Source: Megaleporinus macrocephalus
Lineage: Eukaryota; Chordata; Actinopteri; Characiformes; Anostomidae
Assembly: GCA_021613375.1 (NCBI GenBank)
Contig: CM038726.1
Location: 2,066,046 to 2,130,045, forward strand
Reading direction: 5' to 3'
Length of the DNA: 64,000 nt
Every line of letters begins with the position of its first letter. Position 1 is the stretch's first letter. Of the stretch, positions 11,758 to 23,061 are shown piece after piece. The translations under genes were made by a program, and so were the position numbers. The notes below the pieces were generated by a model. That model made no database searches. It was not told the origin of the DNA and saw nothing but the letters and a program-made list of their open reading frames with translations.

Positions 11758-14713
11758 TATGATTTTCCATCATCAGACCCAACCGAGCTAGACAGAATAA
11801 CTGACTGCGTAGAAAATACGCTCCGACTAACTTTAGACAACGTTGCACCTATAAAAATTAAAAAGATGCAACAAAAAAAGCTCGCTCCGTGGTACAACAA
11901 TGAAGTACGCACCTTAAGACAGACAGTACGGAAATTAGAACGCAAATGGAGAGTGACCAAGCTGGAGGTATTTCACTCTGCTTGGAAGGACAGCCTTAGC
12001 AGTTACAGAAAGGCACTTATTAAAACACGCTCAGCATACCTGTCCACACTCATCGAACACAACAAAAACAATCCTAGAGTTTTATTTAGCACCATCGCAA
12101 AACTTACCAAAAATCAGGCAGGATCTGAACCTCAAATACCCGCCAACCACAGCAGCAATGATTTCATGGACTTTTTCAATAGCAAAATCGAGAATATTAG
12201 ACAAAAAGTTCTACCAATACGAGTAACCTATCCTTCATCGGTTTGGACTCAAACAGCACAAAATGTGATTTTAGAAGAAAGACTAGAAACATTTTCTCCA
12301 CTACAGCAGACAGAACTAGAAAAACTAATCTCTTCCTCAAATTCTGCTACATGCACACTTGATATGATTCCAACAAGCCTATTGAAACAAGTATTACCAG
12401 CTATTATTAAGCCTATCTTAACTATCATCAACTCTTCTCTTAGTCTGGGTCATGTACCTAAGTCTTTTAAACTAGCTGTGATAAAACCCTTGATAAAGAA
12501 GACCAAATCTTGACCCCAGAGAACGGTCCCAGTTATAGACCCATTTCCAATTTACCTTTTATCTCTAAGATTTAGAAAAGGCTGTAGCTCGACAACTCTG
12601 TTCTCATCTACATAAGAACAACATATATGAAAAATTCCAATCTGGTTTTAGGCCACATCACAGCACAGAGACAGCTTTAGTTAAGGTAACAAATGATCTT
12701 CTTCTTGCCTCTGATCAGGGCCACGTATCTCTACTGGTGCTACTAGATCTAAGTGCAGCTTTTGACACTATAGATCACACTATTCTTTTGGACAGGCTAG
12801 AAAATATAGTTGGAATCACAGGAACAGCGTTATCCTGGTTCACATCTTACCTTAGTGATCGCTTTCAGTTTGTAAAGATAAATAATGTATCGTCTAACAC
12901 TACAAAAGTGAAATATGGAGTTCCACAAGGTTCTGTTTTAGGTCCTCTGTTATTTACACTATATATGCTACCATTAGGCTCAGTTATAAATAGACATGGA
13001 ATTAGTTTCCACTGTTATGGCGATGACACACAGCTGTACATATCAGCCAAACCAGATGACAAATCCAGATTAAATAAGATAGAAGATTGTGTAAGAGATA
13101 TTAGACTTTGGATGCTACAGAACTTCCTTCTTTTAAACCCAGATAAAACGGAAGTTCTCCTCCTCGGCCCAAAGGCTGCTCGGACTACATGTTCAGATTT
13201 AATGTTAAATCTTGCTGACTTCTCTGTAGTTCCTGGTTCAGTAGCCAAAAATCTTGGTGTAACAATTGACTCAGATCTGACATTTAATCAACACATCGGT
13301 AACATTACAAGAACAGCATTTTCTTCACCTACGAAACATTTCAAAGTTAAGAAATGCGTTATCTGTGTCTGATGCTGAAAAGTTGATACATGCCTTTATA
13401 ACCTCAAGGCTAGATTACTGTAATGCATTATTGTCAGGATGCTCCAGCAGGAACCTGAATAAACTTCAGTTAGTTCAGAACTCTGCAGCTAGAGTACTAA
13501 CTAAAACCAGGAAATTCGATCACATCAGTCCAGTTTTATCAGCGCTACACTGGCTTCCTGTTAAATTCCGTATCGACTATAAAATTCTATTACTGACGTA
13601 TAAAAGCCCTGCACGGTCTCAGCACCGGAGTACCTGCAAGATCTAATTTCCTATTATGAACCGCCAGTTCACTCAGATCACAGGATGCTGGTTTTCTAAT
13701 AGTTCCTAAAATTCAGAAGACTACAATGGGGGGAAGAGCTTTTTCCTACAAAGCCCCAAAATTGTGGAATAATCTCCCAGTTAATGTTTCGGGACTCTGA
13801 CACAGTCTCATATTTAAGTCTAGACTAAAAACATACTTGTTTAGTGTAGCTTTTTGTAATTAAGCTTCTCTTTTAGATAAAGGCAGGAGATCTGGGGGTT
13901 CTTGGACACAGAGGTTTATGGTAAACTGAGATGTTGGTGCTGTTGTTCCACCACTTCACGCGATCACACAGGTTTGTTGATGGTGGAGTGGGGGGACCCC
14001 AGTGTCTCAGGGTACTCTCATGTCCATGTTACCTTCTGGTTCTCTCCTTTTAGTTTAGGCTGTTATAGTTAGATCTGCCGGAGTCACCAACCACACTCTA
14101 AAATTCTGAAAATTCATATTCTCTACAGTCTTACTCCTGAGCCCAACTAACTCTTTCTCTTTACTCTTCCTGAGGAAATGACTGTCCTCCTGTCTGTTGA
14201 AGGCTGTTGAAGGGACTGATCATCGGGCCATCACCCCCACCATCACCAGCCAGCTCACCTGTCCATTTACTGCTACACCCTCAGTTACATCACTGTGCCA
14301 TCCAGATGCACCACCACTGAGATAGGATGGGACTGTTTCAGCTCACGCCCACTTTACATAAAGACTGTCATAGACTGCCTCAGCCAGAGACTGCCTCAGT
14401 CATACACTGCCTCTATCTGTGCAGCTTCTAAAGCTTTGCTATCCAGATTTCATACAGAGGCTCCTTTCTTTGGTATTTAGTTCAAACTGTAAATACTGTT
14501 TGACCAGAGGAGGATGGGTCTCCCCTTGTGGGTCTGGTTCCTCCCAAGGTTTCTTCCTCCAGTTGAGGGAGTTTTTCCTTGCCACTGTTGCCTCTGGCTT
14601 GCTCACTGGGGGATATATGTTATAACTGTTTTCAAAACTCTGTAAAGCTGCTTTGAGACAACATCGTTGTAAAAAGCGCTATATAAATAAAATTGACTTG
14701 ACTTGACTTGACG
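11757..14713 (+). mobile_element. LINE-2 (L2) retrotransposon, 5'-truncated and decayed
   Basis: About 2.96 kb inserted into the 20-bp minisatellite. It begins just upstream of the reverse-transcriptase domain, so the endonuclease is missing. The 3' end, with 'GCGCTATATAAATAAAATTG' followed by (ACTTG)n, is the characteristic L2 tail. The 3' UTR (about 13850-14712) holds short open frames of no meaning. The reverse transcriptase is broken. Confidence 0.92.
11866..13850 (+). pseudogene. L2 reverse transcriptase, broken by stops and frameshifts
   Basis: Fragments in different frames together cover the L2 polymerase region. 11866-12513 holds the linker and first RT blocks (APWYNNEVRTLRQ, LDMIPTSLLK, LAVIKPLIKK). 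The next segment, about 12530-12735, is shifted and has an in-frame TAG in the block equivalent to 'ISKILEK'. 12737-13372 holds [26 protein letters not shown], the catalytic YGDD (usually YADD in L2) and [11 protein letters not shown]. 13365-13646 holds DAEKLIHAFITSRLDYCNALL and ISPVLSALHWLPVKFRI. Homology continues, frameshifted, to about 13850. It would have copied the element's RNA at the target site but cannot now encode a functional enzyme. Confidence 0.92.
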
Positions 14714-15975
14714 TGTAGTGGTTAGTATGGTGGTGTAGTGTTCAGTACGGTGGTGTAGTGGTTAGTATGGTGGTGTAGTGGTCAGTATGGTGGTGTAGTG
14801 GTTAGTACGGTGGTGTAGTGGTCAGTATGGTGGTGTAGTGGTTAGTATGGTGGTGTAGTGGTTAGTATGGTGGTGTAGTGGTTAGTAAGGTGGTGTAGTG
14901 GTTAGTAGTGTAGTGGTAAGTAAGGTGGTGTAGTGGTTAGTATGGTGGTGTAGTGGTTAGTACGGTGGTGTAGTGGTCAGTATGGTGGTGTAGTGGTTAG
15001 TACGGTGGTTTAGTAGTTAGTACAGTGGTGTAGTGGTTAGTATGGTGGTGTAGTGTTTAGTACAGTGGTGTAGTGGTTAATATGGTGGTGTAGTGGTTAG
15101 TATGGTGGTGTAATGGTTAGTATGGTGGTGTAGTGGTTAGTACGGTGGTGTAGTGGTCAGTATGGTGGTGTAGTGGTCAGTATGGTGGTGTAGTGGTCAG
15201 TACGGTGGTGTAGTGGTCAGTATAATGGTGTAGTGGTTAGTATGGTAGTGGTCAGTACGGTGGTGTAGTGGTCAGTATGATGGTGTAGTGGTTAGTATGG
15301 TGGTGTAGTGGTTAGTAAAGTGGTGTAGTGGTTAGTACGGTGGTGTAGTGGTTAGTACGGTGGTGTAGTGGTCAGTACGGTGGTGTAGTGGTCAGTATGG
15401 TGGTGTAGTGGTTAGTACGGCGGTGGAGTGGTTAGTACGGCGGTTGTAGTGGGGGGGGTTTAGTACGGTGGTTGTAGTAGGTCAGTAATGGTGGTGTAAA
15501 GTGGTTAGTATGGTGGGTGTAGTGGTCAAGTATGTGGTGTAGTGGTTAGTACGGCGGTGTAGTGGTTAGTACGGCGGTTTGTAGGTGGTTAGACGGTGGT
15601 GTAGTGGTTAGTATGGTGGTGTAATGGTTGAGTACGGTGGTGTAATGATTAGTAAGGTGGTTGTAGTGGTTAGATACGGTGGTGTAGTGGTTAGATATGG
15701 AGGTGTAGTGGTTAAGTATGGTGGTGTAGTGGTTGGTATGGTGGTGTAGTGGTTAGTAAGGGTGTGTAGTGGTTAGTATGGTTGGTGTAGTGGTCAGTAT
15801 GGTGGTGTAGTGGTTAGTATGCGTGGTGTAGAGGTTAGTATGGTGGTGTAGTGGTTAGTACGGTGGTGTAGTGGTTAGTATGGTGGTGTAGTGGTTAGTA
15901 TGGTGGTGTAGTGGTTAGTATGGTGGTGTAGTGGTCAGTACGCTGGTGTAGTGGTCAGTATGGTGGTGTAGTGGT
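14714..15975 (+). repeat. 20-bp minisatellite carrying a pol III A-box-like motif, right part
   Basis: About 62 units continuing the array at 11216-11757, with the same unit and the same GTTAG/GTCAG alternation. Between about 15440 and 15800 the units show many one-base insertions and deletions that are rare elsewhere in the array. The final unit is continuous with the SINE at 15964. Confidence 0.95.
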
Positions 15976-16240
15976 CAGCACTGTCAGTATGACGATCTGG
16001 GTTGGATTCCCGGTCTGGGTGGTTCTGTGTGGAGTGTGTATGGTGCTTGAGTGGGTTCCTCCGGTTTCCTCCCACAGTCCAAACACATGCATGTTAGGAT
16101 CCTCACTCTAAACTGCCTGTAGGTGTGAGTGTGTACGTGAGTGTGTGTTGGCCATGTGATGGACTGGTGACTTGTCCATGGTGACTTGTCTGCCTTCACC
16201 CAAAGACGCTGGGATAAGCCAGATAATTGATGGATGGATA
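15964..16240 (+). mobile_element. tRNA-derived SINE with A and B boxes
   Basis: The A-box-like TGGTGTAGTGG starts at 15964 and the B-box-like GGTTGGATTCC at 16000-16010 (consensus GGTTCGANTCC, one core mismatch). The spacing is normal for an internal pol III promoter. The body follows with GGTTTCCTCCCACAGTCC (around 16062-16080), then TAGGTGTGAGTGTG, GATGGACTGGTGAC and GCTGGGATAAGCC, ending in a GATGGATGG-type tail near 16240. This order matches a very common teleost SINE-like repeat from memory. The family name is left open. Confidence 0.75.
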
Positions 16241-16243
16241 ATT

Positions 16244-16720
16244 TGTTGGGTTGGGTTGTTACTGTGGAACCCAATTGGGTTATAGCTTTTGGCCCCTGAT
16301 GGGTTCTACCTTTGAACCCAAATTGGGTTGTAACTTTGAGCCCCAATTGGGTTATTGCTTTGCACCTCAGTTGGGTAATAGCTTTGAGCCCCAGTTGGGT
16401 TGTAACTTTGGACCCCAGTTGGATTGTAACTGTGGACCCCAATTGGGTTATAGCTTTTGGCCCCTGTTGGGTTGTAACTTTGACCCCAATTGGGTTGAAA
16501 CTTTGAGCCCCAATTATGTTTGTAACTTTGGACCCCAACTGAGTTATTGCTTTGCACCTCAGTTTGGTTGTAAAGTTGGGTTGTAACTTTCCCCCAATTG
16601 GGATACAGCTTTGGGCCCCAGTTATGCTACAATTGTGGGCACCATTTGGGTCACTGTCATGGGGCCCAGTTAAGCTACATTAGTCCTAGCAGGGTTACAG
16701 TTATTTCTGTGTTAAGTGTG
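16244..16720. repeat. About 24-bp minisatellite (GGGTTGTAACTTTGAGCCCC)
   Basis: About 18 units combining TTGGGTT with GTAACTTTG and a GACCCCAA-type end. They become progressively divergent towards 16700. The repeat is open in several frames on both strands, giving spurious Asn/Gln/Pro-rich frames. Confidence 0.9.
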
Positions 16721-16884
16721 GGCCCAGTGGATGATTGTTCGTATGGGCCCCACTTGCAGCCCTGATTGACCCCATTTGTAGCCCACATGGGCAACACAGA
16801 CACACAGGGCCCATATGGAGCCAATGGACAAATGAAGCTTGGGCTAGGTTTCCTAAAGGGGACCCAATTGGCAGCCTATCTTTA

Positions 16885-17000
16885 ACCCATTCTGGGCAAG
16901 GTCGCCAGTTGCCAGTTTGATCCCCCGACCTAACAGGTAACGACTGCTCTTGAACAAGACACCTGCCTCCCACTGCCCCCCCACCACCTGCCCACCCCAA
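16885..17000 (+). mobile_element. tRNA-derived SINE fragment
   Basis: The segment 'GGTCGCCAGTTGCCAGTTTG' followed by ATCCCCCGACC resembles a degenerate B box. 'CTCTTGAACAAGACACCTGC' and a C-rich stretch follow, in the same order as the SINE at 17605. A short decayed copy. Confidence 0.55.
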
Positions 17001-17604
17001 GTTTGTATGTGTGATGAGTTTTTTCGATTGCTATAATAATAATATTTCCTCCACCAACACAACAGCACCATCTTGTCCAGCTTGATGACTCAAGCCAAGT
17101 GGTGGAAGAGCTTCATCCAGGTTTTTCTCCTGAACGCTCAAAAGGGTGGATGGAAAACCCTGAAGATAAATCTCATGAAAAGGAGAGGGAGTGAGCTGGG
17201 AGGGAGGAAAGCAGGGAGGAGACAACGATAAGGAGCGAAAGAGCAAAACACTCTTTCATCTGCTTTTAATAAGAGTGACACTAGAGCGCAGCCTTGGGAT
17301 CTCACCGCGCTTTAACCCTTGCCCGTCGAGAGGTACTGTGGCTTTGCTGCAGCGATTAAATGGAAAATAACAGCAGAAATAAGAAGATAATAATAGAGTT
17401 CATCACGCCGCTACGTAGGGAAGTCCACTTCTGGTCTGTACGGGCAGGTTTGAGGACGTTCTTATGAGGTCTTGATGACCGAAAGTGGAATACATAGGAT
17501 TGTGTTGGGCAAATAAGCGTTCCGTCAAATTCAAACCATGATGAAACAGCTCCAACGTACCGATGCGTATGGGGTCCAGATTAGCAGAAATCTGAGCTTT
17601 CCAC
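17001..17604. other. Unique intronic sequence, no feature seen
   Basis: No exon, RNA gene or transposon recognised. Confidence 0.5.
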
Positions 17605-17830
17605 ACAGATCCTCAGCTGGTTTTGGAGAGTGCCCAAAGGGAGTCGCGGGCTGGAGGTTGGGGAACCAGCCTTGGGAACACAATGTCGCTGGTTCGAATC
17701 CCTGAACCGACAGGACACGACTGAAGTACCCTTAAACGAGACCCCTAACCCCAACTGCTCCCTGGGTACTGTGGATAGGGCTGCTTACCACTACTGAGAA
17801 GTGTGCTTACCACCCCCTAGTGTGTGTGTT
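17605..17830 (+). mobile_element. tRNA-derived SINE, head and body
   Basis: The head GGGCTGGAGGTTGGGGAACC is a degenerate A-box region. A perfect B box GGTTCGAATCC follows at 17691-17701. The body then runs GTACCCTTAAACGAGACCCC, AACTGCTCCCTGGG and TACTGTGGATAGGG, shared with 4880-4905. The element passes without a break into the GT/CACTGCCCCCTAG minisatellite. Confidence 0.75.
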
Positions 17831-18480
17831 CACTAGTGCCTGTGTATATGTGTGTTTCACTGTCCTCTAGTGTATGTGTTCACTATAGTGTGTGCATGTA
17901 TCTGGGTGTTTCACTGCTCCACTGGTGTTTGTTTACTAATGTGAGTGTGTATGTATGTGGGTGTTTCACTGCCCCCTAGAGTGTGTGTTCACTAGTGTGT
18001 GTATGTGGGTGTTTCACTGCCCCCTTGAGTGTGTTCACTAGTGTGTGTGTATGTAGGCGTTTCACTGACCCCTACTGTGTGTGTTTACTAGTGTGTGTAT
18101 GTGGGTGTTTTACTGCCCCCAGAGTGTGTTCACTAGTGTGTGTGTATGTGGGTGTTTTACTGCCCCCTAGAGTGTGTGTTCACTAGTGTGTGTATGTGTG
18201 TGTTTCATTGCCCCTAGAGTGTGTGTTCACTAGTGTGTGTATGTGGATGTTTCACTGCCCCCTAGAGTGTGTTCACTAGTGTGTGTGTATGTAGGTGTTT
18301 CACTGCCCCCTAGAGTGTGTGTTCACTAGTGTGTGTATGTGGGTATTCCACTGCCCCCTAGAGTGTGTTCACTAGTGTGTGTGTATGTAGGTGTTTCACT
18401 GCCCCCTAGTGTGTGTGTTCACTAGTGCGTGTGTGTATATGTGTGTTTCACTACCTCCTAGTGTGTGTGTGTGTGTGTGC
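17815..18480 (+). repeat. Minisatellite grown from SINE GT tract, second locus
   Basis: About 14 imperfect units of 45-50 bp with GTGTGTTCACTAGTGTGTGT then ATGTGGGTGTTTCACTGCCC. The unit is related to that at 4955-5865 but keeps the TTCACTAGTG segment that the first locus has mostly lost. Confidence 0.92.
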
Positions 18481-19013
18481 ATGGGTGTTTCCCTGCCCCC
18501 CACCCCAGATCCCACCCCGACCCTCCTGCCACATACAAACAACCTAGACCCCATACCTTGAACTAAACACAGCTGCATTAACAACAGTAAGCCAGGTGAG
18601 AAGCCCCTCTACCTGCAGCCCCTCCCCTGAGCCTCTGTGTGACCTCTGCTCAGGCACCAGGACACTGACGGAGGTTTACAGCCTGCTGTTGGTTTTAGTC
18701 CGTTGCCGTGGAGAGCTCTAAGGGTTAACCGGCGTTGGGTCTGGAGTGGAGGTCTGTCGTTGGATACACCGACTCTTCTCCATGTAGCGCTCAGGCAAGA
18801 GCATGCGGGGGGCTTACCAGACGCCAGAGTAAACCCCTACACTTACACAGGAAGTAGCTGAAACGCCTTTCAGACCCCACGCCAAGAAACGAAAGAGACT
18901 CCACCTGCTCGGGGGTCTGATCTGAGAGCGTTGGTGTGGGTCGTGTTACACGCCAAACAAACTCAGATCACCAAAACCATGACTGATAACTCAAACCGAC
19001 GAAGCCATGACCG
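18481..19013. other. Unique intronic sequence, no feature seen
   Basis: GC-moderate sequence without recognisable exon or element. Confidence 0.5.
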
Positions 19014-19082
19014 ATTTATCTATCTATCTATCTATCTATCTATATATCTATATATCTATCTATCTATCTATCTATCTATCTT
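19014..19082. repeat. (ATCT)n microsatellite
   Basis: Tetranucleotide repeat with two ATAT interruptions. Confidence 0.97.
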
Positions 19083-19419
19083 CATGCACAGCGACAGTTA
19101 TAGATTGCTATGAGGACGATAGATAGATATCTAGCTAAAGACAGAGATATACATACACAGACCAACCCCATCAGCTGAAGCCCTCAAGCCTGAGACGGAG
19201 CAGGTTGGCACATGCGCTACCTGTTAGCCCACCAGAGTAAACGAAACCGGGTTCTTACTTCCTCGCTGGTTCGTATGAGCAGTGTTAGAGCTTCATGGCG
19301 TGCTCAGGAGTGCTAGAGGTCAGCTCTTGGGAGTTCTCCTGCTGTTCTCGGAACAGTGGACCCCCGAGTCCAGACCATAATGTGCCTGAATTGGGGTTAT
19401 TTGGATGGTGAGAAGCAGA

Positions 19420-19459
19420 GAGGACTTTAGAGGCACATCTCTTAGAGGAACTGACAACC

Positions 19460-19527
<68 letters not shown>

Positions 19528-19560
19528 CTTTGAAGGTGCATCTCTTAGAGGAACTGAAAC

Positions 19561-19616
<56 letters not shown>

Positions 19617-19649
19617 CTTTGGAGTCACATCTCTTAGAGGAACTGAAAC

Positions 19650-19701
<52 letters not shown>

Positions 19702-19734
19702 CTTTGGAGTCACATCTCTTAGAGGAACTGAAAC

Positions 19735-19807
<73 letters not shown>

Positions 19808-19838
19808 GGAGGCACATCTCTTAGAAGAAACTGAAAGC
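19420..19838. repeat. Composite repeat: four (ATCT)n blocks separated by a conserved 35-bp spacer
   Basis: (ATCT)n blocks at about 19459-19527, 19561-19615, 19650-19699 and 19734-19804 are each flanked by a near-identical spacer containing 'CACATCTCTTAGAGGAACTG'. Five spacer copies are visible. The whole is a tandem duplication of a microsatellite plus its flank. Confidence 0.95.
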
Positions 19839-20639
19839 CTCAGAGTGTCTGGAAGAACGAGAGAAGCTGTAATGAAATAGTAATAACATAGTAATGAAAT
19901 AGTAATAACAGTGGAAATCCTATTTAGTTGCTGAAGCTGAGTTTCTCTAGTGATGGTGTACTGTTTGTGTGTGTGTGTGTGTGTGTGTGAGTGTGTGTGT
20001 TTCCAGGTGCAGGCAGCAGACAGTTGATTAACAGGTTGTAATTATCAGCCTGGGAGTTGTCGTCATAGCGATGGATCACTAATGAGTGTGTTTGCGTGGT
20101 TTATTTGCATATGGGTCAGTGTGCACTTGTGTGTGTGTGTGTGTGTTGATCTGTATGTGCTGAATGTGCAGATGTGTTTGTGTTTGCATATTGATGATGC
20201 TGCGGGTGTGTGTGTGTTTGTTGTGGTGGGGTGGTGGTGGGCTGTCAGTCGTATCTTCTCGGGTTCCTCAGCACACACACACCCCTGTGCTCCGTGAAGC
20301 CCTCCTGACACTCCTGTCAACCCACGATATAAATACACAGAAGAAAGTCCCTTAAAAACTCCAGAACTTTCCCCCCGAGGCAGCGGCTGCCTCGAGTCAT
20401 CGCCCACCCCGTTACTTGAGCTCACTCATAAGCCCGCATGGGCTGCCGTTGTGTGAATCCAGAGTGAAAGAAGTATCTCCAAAAGGGCAACTCTACAGAA
20501 GAGGCCAAACACTGCCTTCACTTTCAATGGAAGTCGATGGAACCAGAATTCTGTCCACTGGAAGAACAGATTACTCACAGTTCAGGAAACCAATGCATGG
20601 ACCGATCAATCAAAGGCCAGCTTGCACTAGAATGATGGG
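19839..20639. other. Intronic sequence with short (TG)n tracts
   Basis: TG-rich stretches at about 19966-20001 and 20118-20147. No gene recognised. A minus-strand open frame at 20063-20425 crosses the TG tracts and looks fortuitous. Confidence 0.5.
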
Positions 20640-21173
20640 AAGAGTCGAGTAGATTCAAAGTGGTTCAAAACATAGCAGCTTATCAGTGAAGCATGGTGGT
20701 GGTTGTATTAAAACATAGGCAGCTGAATGCTCTAAATACTAAAAGCTGTTCATTGTGGTATAGAATTAGGTACAATATGATACCTTTGTTGACGTCCAAT
20801 TATAAACATTCCTTCAGGTTGTATAGGGTCGAGGAACCTTGATGTGAACTGCTAATATCTCACAGTTCAGGAAAACAATACATGGACCGATCGATCAAAG
20901 GCCAGCTTGCACCAGAATGATGGGAAGAGTGGAGTAGATTCAAAGTGGTTCAAAACATAGCAGCTTGTCAGTGAAGCATGGTGGTGGTAGTATTAAAGCA
21001 TAGGCAGCAGAATGCTCTAAATACTTAAGGCTGTTCATTGTTTATTTCCAACAGTATGGGGTATAGAATTAGATACATTATGATAACTTGGTTGACGTCC
21101 AATTATGAACGTTCCTTCAGGCTGTATAGGGTTGAGAAACCTTGAAGTGAAGCATGGTGGTGGTAGTATTAAA

Positions 21174-21175
<2 letters not shown>
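20560..21175. repeat. Tandem duplication of a roughly 300-bp segment
   Basis: The block with ATGGACCGATC, GCTTGCACTAGAATGATGGG, AAAACATAGCAGCTT and GTTGACGTCCAATTAT at 20578-20840 recurs at 20870-21120 with few changes. A third partial copy (AGTGAAGCATGGTGGTGGTA) ends at 21175. Confidence 0.9.
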
Positions 21176-21246
<71 letters not shown>

Positions 21247-21248
21247 CG
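21176..21248. repeat. (AT)n microsatellite
   Basis: About 35 AT units, with a second short ATAT run at 21255-21267 separated by CGCCGCCC. Confidence 0.97.
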
Positions 21249-21274
21249 CCGCCCATATATATATATACGCCGCC

Positions 21275-21560
21275 CACAGGGCACTGCTGTCTAGATAGTT
21301 TTGGTTGGTGGACGATTCTCAGTCCAGCAGCAGCACTGCTGTGTCTGATCCACTCACACCAGCATCACACACTAACTAACACACCAGTATCACTGCAGTG
21401 CTGAGAATGACCCACCTCCCTAATAGTATCTGCTCTGTGGTGGTCCTGTGGGGGTCCTGATAATTAAAGAACAGAGTAATAAAGTATACAGAGAATCAGA
21501 TGAACTACAGTCTGTAAGTGGAGCTCCTGTATGGTCAGTGGAGCTGATACAGTGGACGCT
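21275..21560. mobile_element. Dispersed teleost repeat, class uncertain
   Basis: Contains 'CACTGCAGTGCTGAGAATGA', CTGCTCTGTGGTGGTCCTGT and GATGAACTACAGTCTGTAA, which I recognise from memory as part of a very common otophysan fish repeat, probably a non-autonomous element. No open frame or terminal repeats visible. Confidence 0.5.
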
Positions 21561-21579
21561 ATGTGTCTCGGAGAGTGAG

Positions 21580-22366
21580 AAATAGTGGACAGAGAGAGAA
21601 AGAGGGAGAGACAGAATAGGAGGCAGAGGGAGAGACAGAGAGAGAGACAGAGTGTGAGACAGAATAAGAGACAGAGGGAGAGAGAGAGAGAGAGACAGAG
21701 TGGGAGAAAGCATGAGAGAGAGAGAAATAGTGGACAGAGAGAGACAGAAAGAGACAGAGAGAGATACAGAGAGAGATACAGAGGGAGAGACAGAGAGAGA
21801 GACAGAGGGAGAGACAGAGAGAGATACAGAGTGAGAGACAGAGAGAGAGACAGAGAGATACAGAGAGAGAGAGAGACAGAGAGAGACAGAGAGGGAAAGA
21901 GGGAGATACAGAGAGAGAGACAGCGAGAGAGAAAGAGAGAGAGAGATACAGAGAGAGAGACAGAGAGAGAGACAGAGAGAGAGCGAGATACAGAGAGAGA
22001 GAGAGACAGAGAGAGACAGAGAGATACAGAGAGAGACAGAGAGTGAGACAGAGAGAGATACAGAGAGAGACAGAGAGATACAGAGAGAGACAGAGAGAGA
22101 GAGATACAGAGAGAGACAGAGAGAGAGACAGAGAGAGAGACAGAGAGATACAGAGAGATACAGAGAGAGACAGAGAGAGAGAGATACAGAGAGAGACAGA
22201 GAGAGAGACAGAGAGAGAGACAGAGAGATACAGAGAGAGAGAGAGAGAGACAGAGAGAGAGACAGAGAGAGAGACAGAGAGATACAGAGAAAGAGAGACA
22301 GAGAGAGAGAGACAGAGAGAGAGACAGAGAGAGAGACAGAGAGGGACAGAGCGTGAGAGAGAGAGA
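21580..22366 (+). repeat. Polypurine (GA)n-rich tract with GATACAGA and GACAGA units
   Basis: Almost 0.8 kb of purine-rich repeat, mostly GAGA interrupted by ACAGA and GATACAGA. It is open in all three + frames, giving spurious Arg/Glu-rich frames. It has internal near-copies (22050-22150 versus 22150-22250). Confidence 0.96.
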
Positions 22367-23061
22367 GTTGGCTGGTATTCGGGGAGTGAAATACTTTTAT
22401 CTGCTTCCAGAAGCTACTTTTGTTTCTCCAGCTGTCTGAGCAGCTTACAGCTTTCTATTTTATAAAGTTCAAAGGTCAGCGCATCAGCCGTCCTCCGGAC
22501 CCTTAGGGAGCCCCGAAATCTCCCGCCCGGCTCTGCCAGGTTCTAGATAATCGTGTCACATCTTCTAAATCGGGGGCGAACTCTGCTCATAGGTTCTATT
22601 AAAAGAACATGAGGAACTTTAACAGTACGTACACGGCGTGGCGACCTCCTGGGGGCCGACCCTGGCCTACAGAAGCTCCAGCAGTGGGACCCCCATGGCC
22701 GTGTTTATTGTGTTGTTTGGAAGGGGGCATCGGTTTGGGCTGTGTGGGAGGTGTGGTAACCCTCAGGTTGACGCCTGTGGTGGGCAGTGACCTTTTCCAC
22801 GAGTTGGTGCCGGTGTCTTCAGGCGCTTCTCTTGGAACTCCTGGTCTCCATTGTTTGCAGTGCGGGACATCACAGGAAATACATGTCGCCTATCTGTAAA
22901 CAAAGCAGGACTTGAGCTTGAGCTTGAGTCCCTTCCCTACATTGGTGTCAGAAGTGGGATGGAAGAACTTAAGACAAGAGGACACAGCGCTACGATGGCT
23001 AAGGGATTTGGGCACCTTACTTGTAGCACCTTGAGCTGGTTGAAACAGCAGGACAGATCAG
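22367..23061. other. Unique intronic sequence, no gene recognised
   Basis: GC-richer segment. Frames of 96 and 77 codons (22609-22899, 22851-23084) have no recognisable domain. Confidence 0.45.

Noticed and set aside
17600..17830. A tRNA gene, from the perfect B box GGTTCGAATCC
   Set aside because: No cloverleaf stems can be formed around it and the flanks match the SINE body at 4.9 kb, so it is a tRNA-derived SINE.
21585..22465. Arg/Glu-rich frames like an RS/RE-domain protein
   Set aside because: Translation of the GAGACAGA polypurine repeat; open in all frames.
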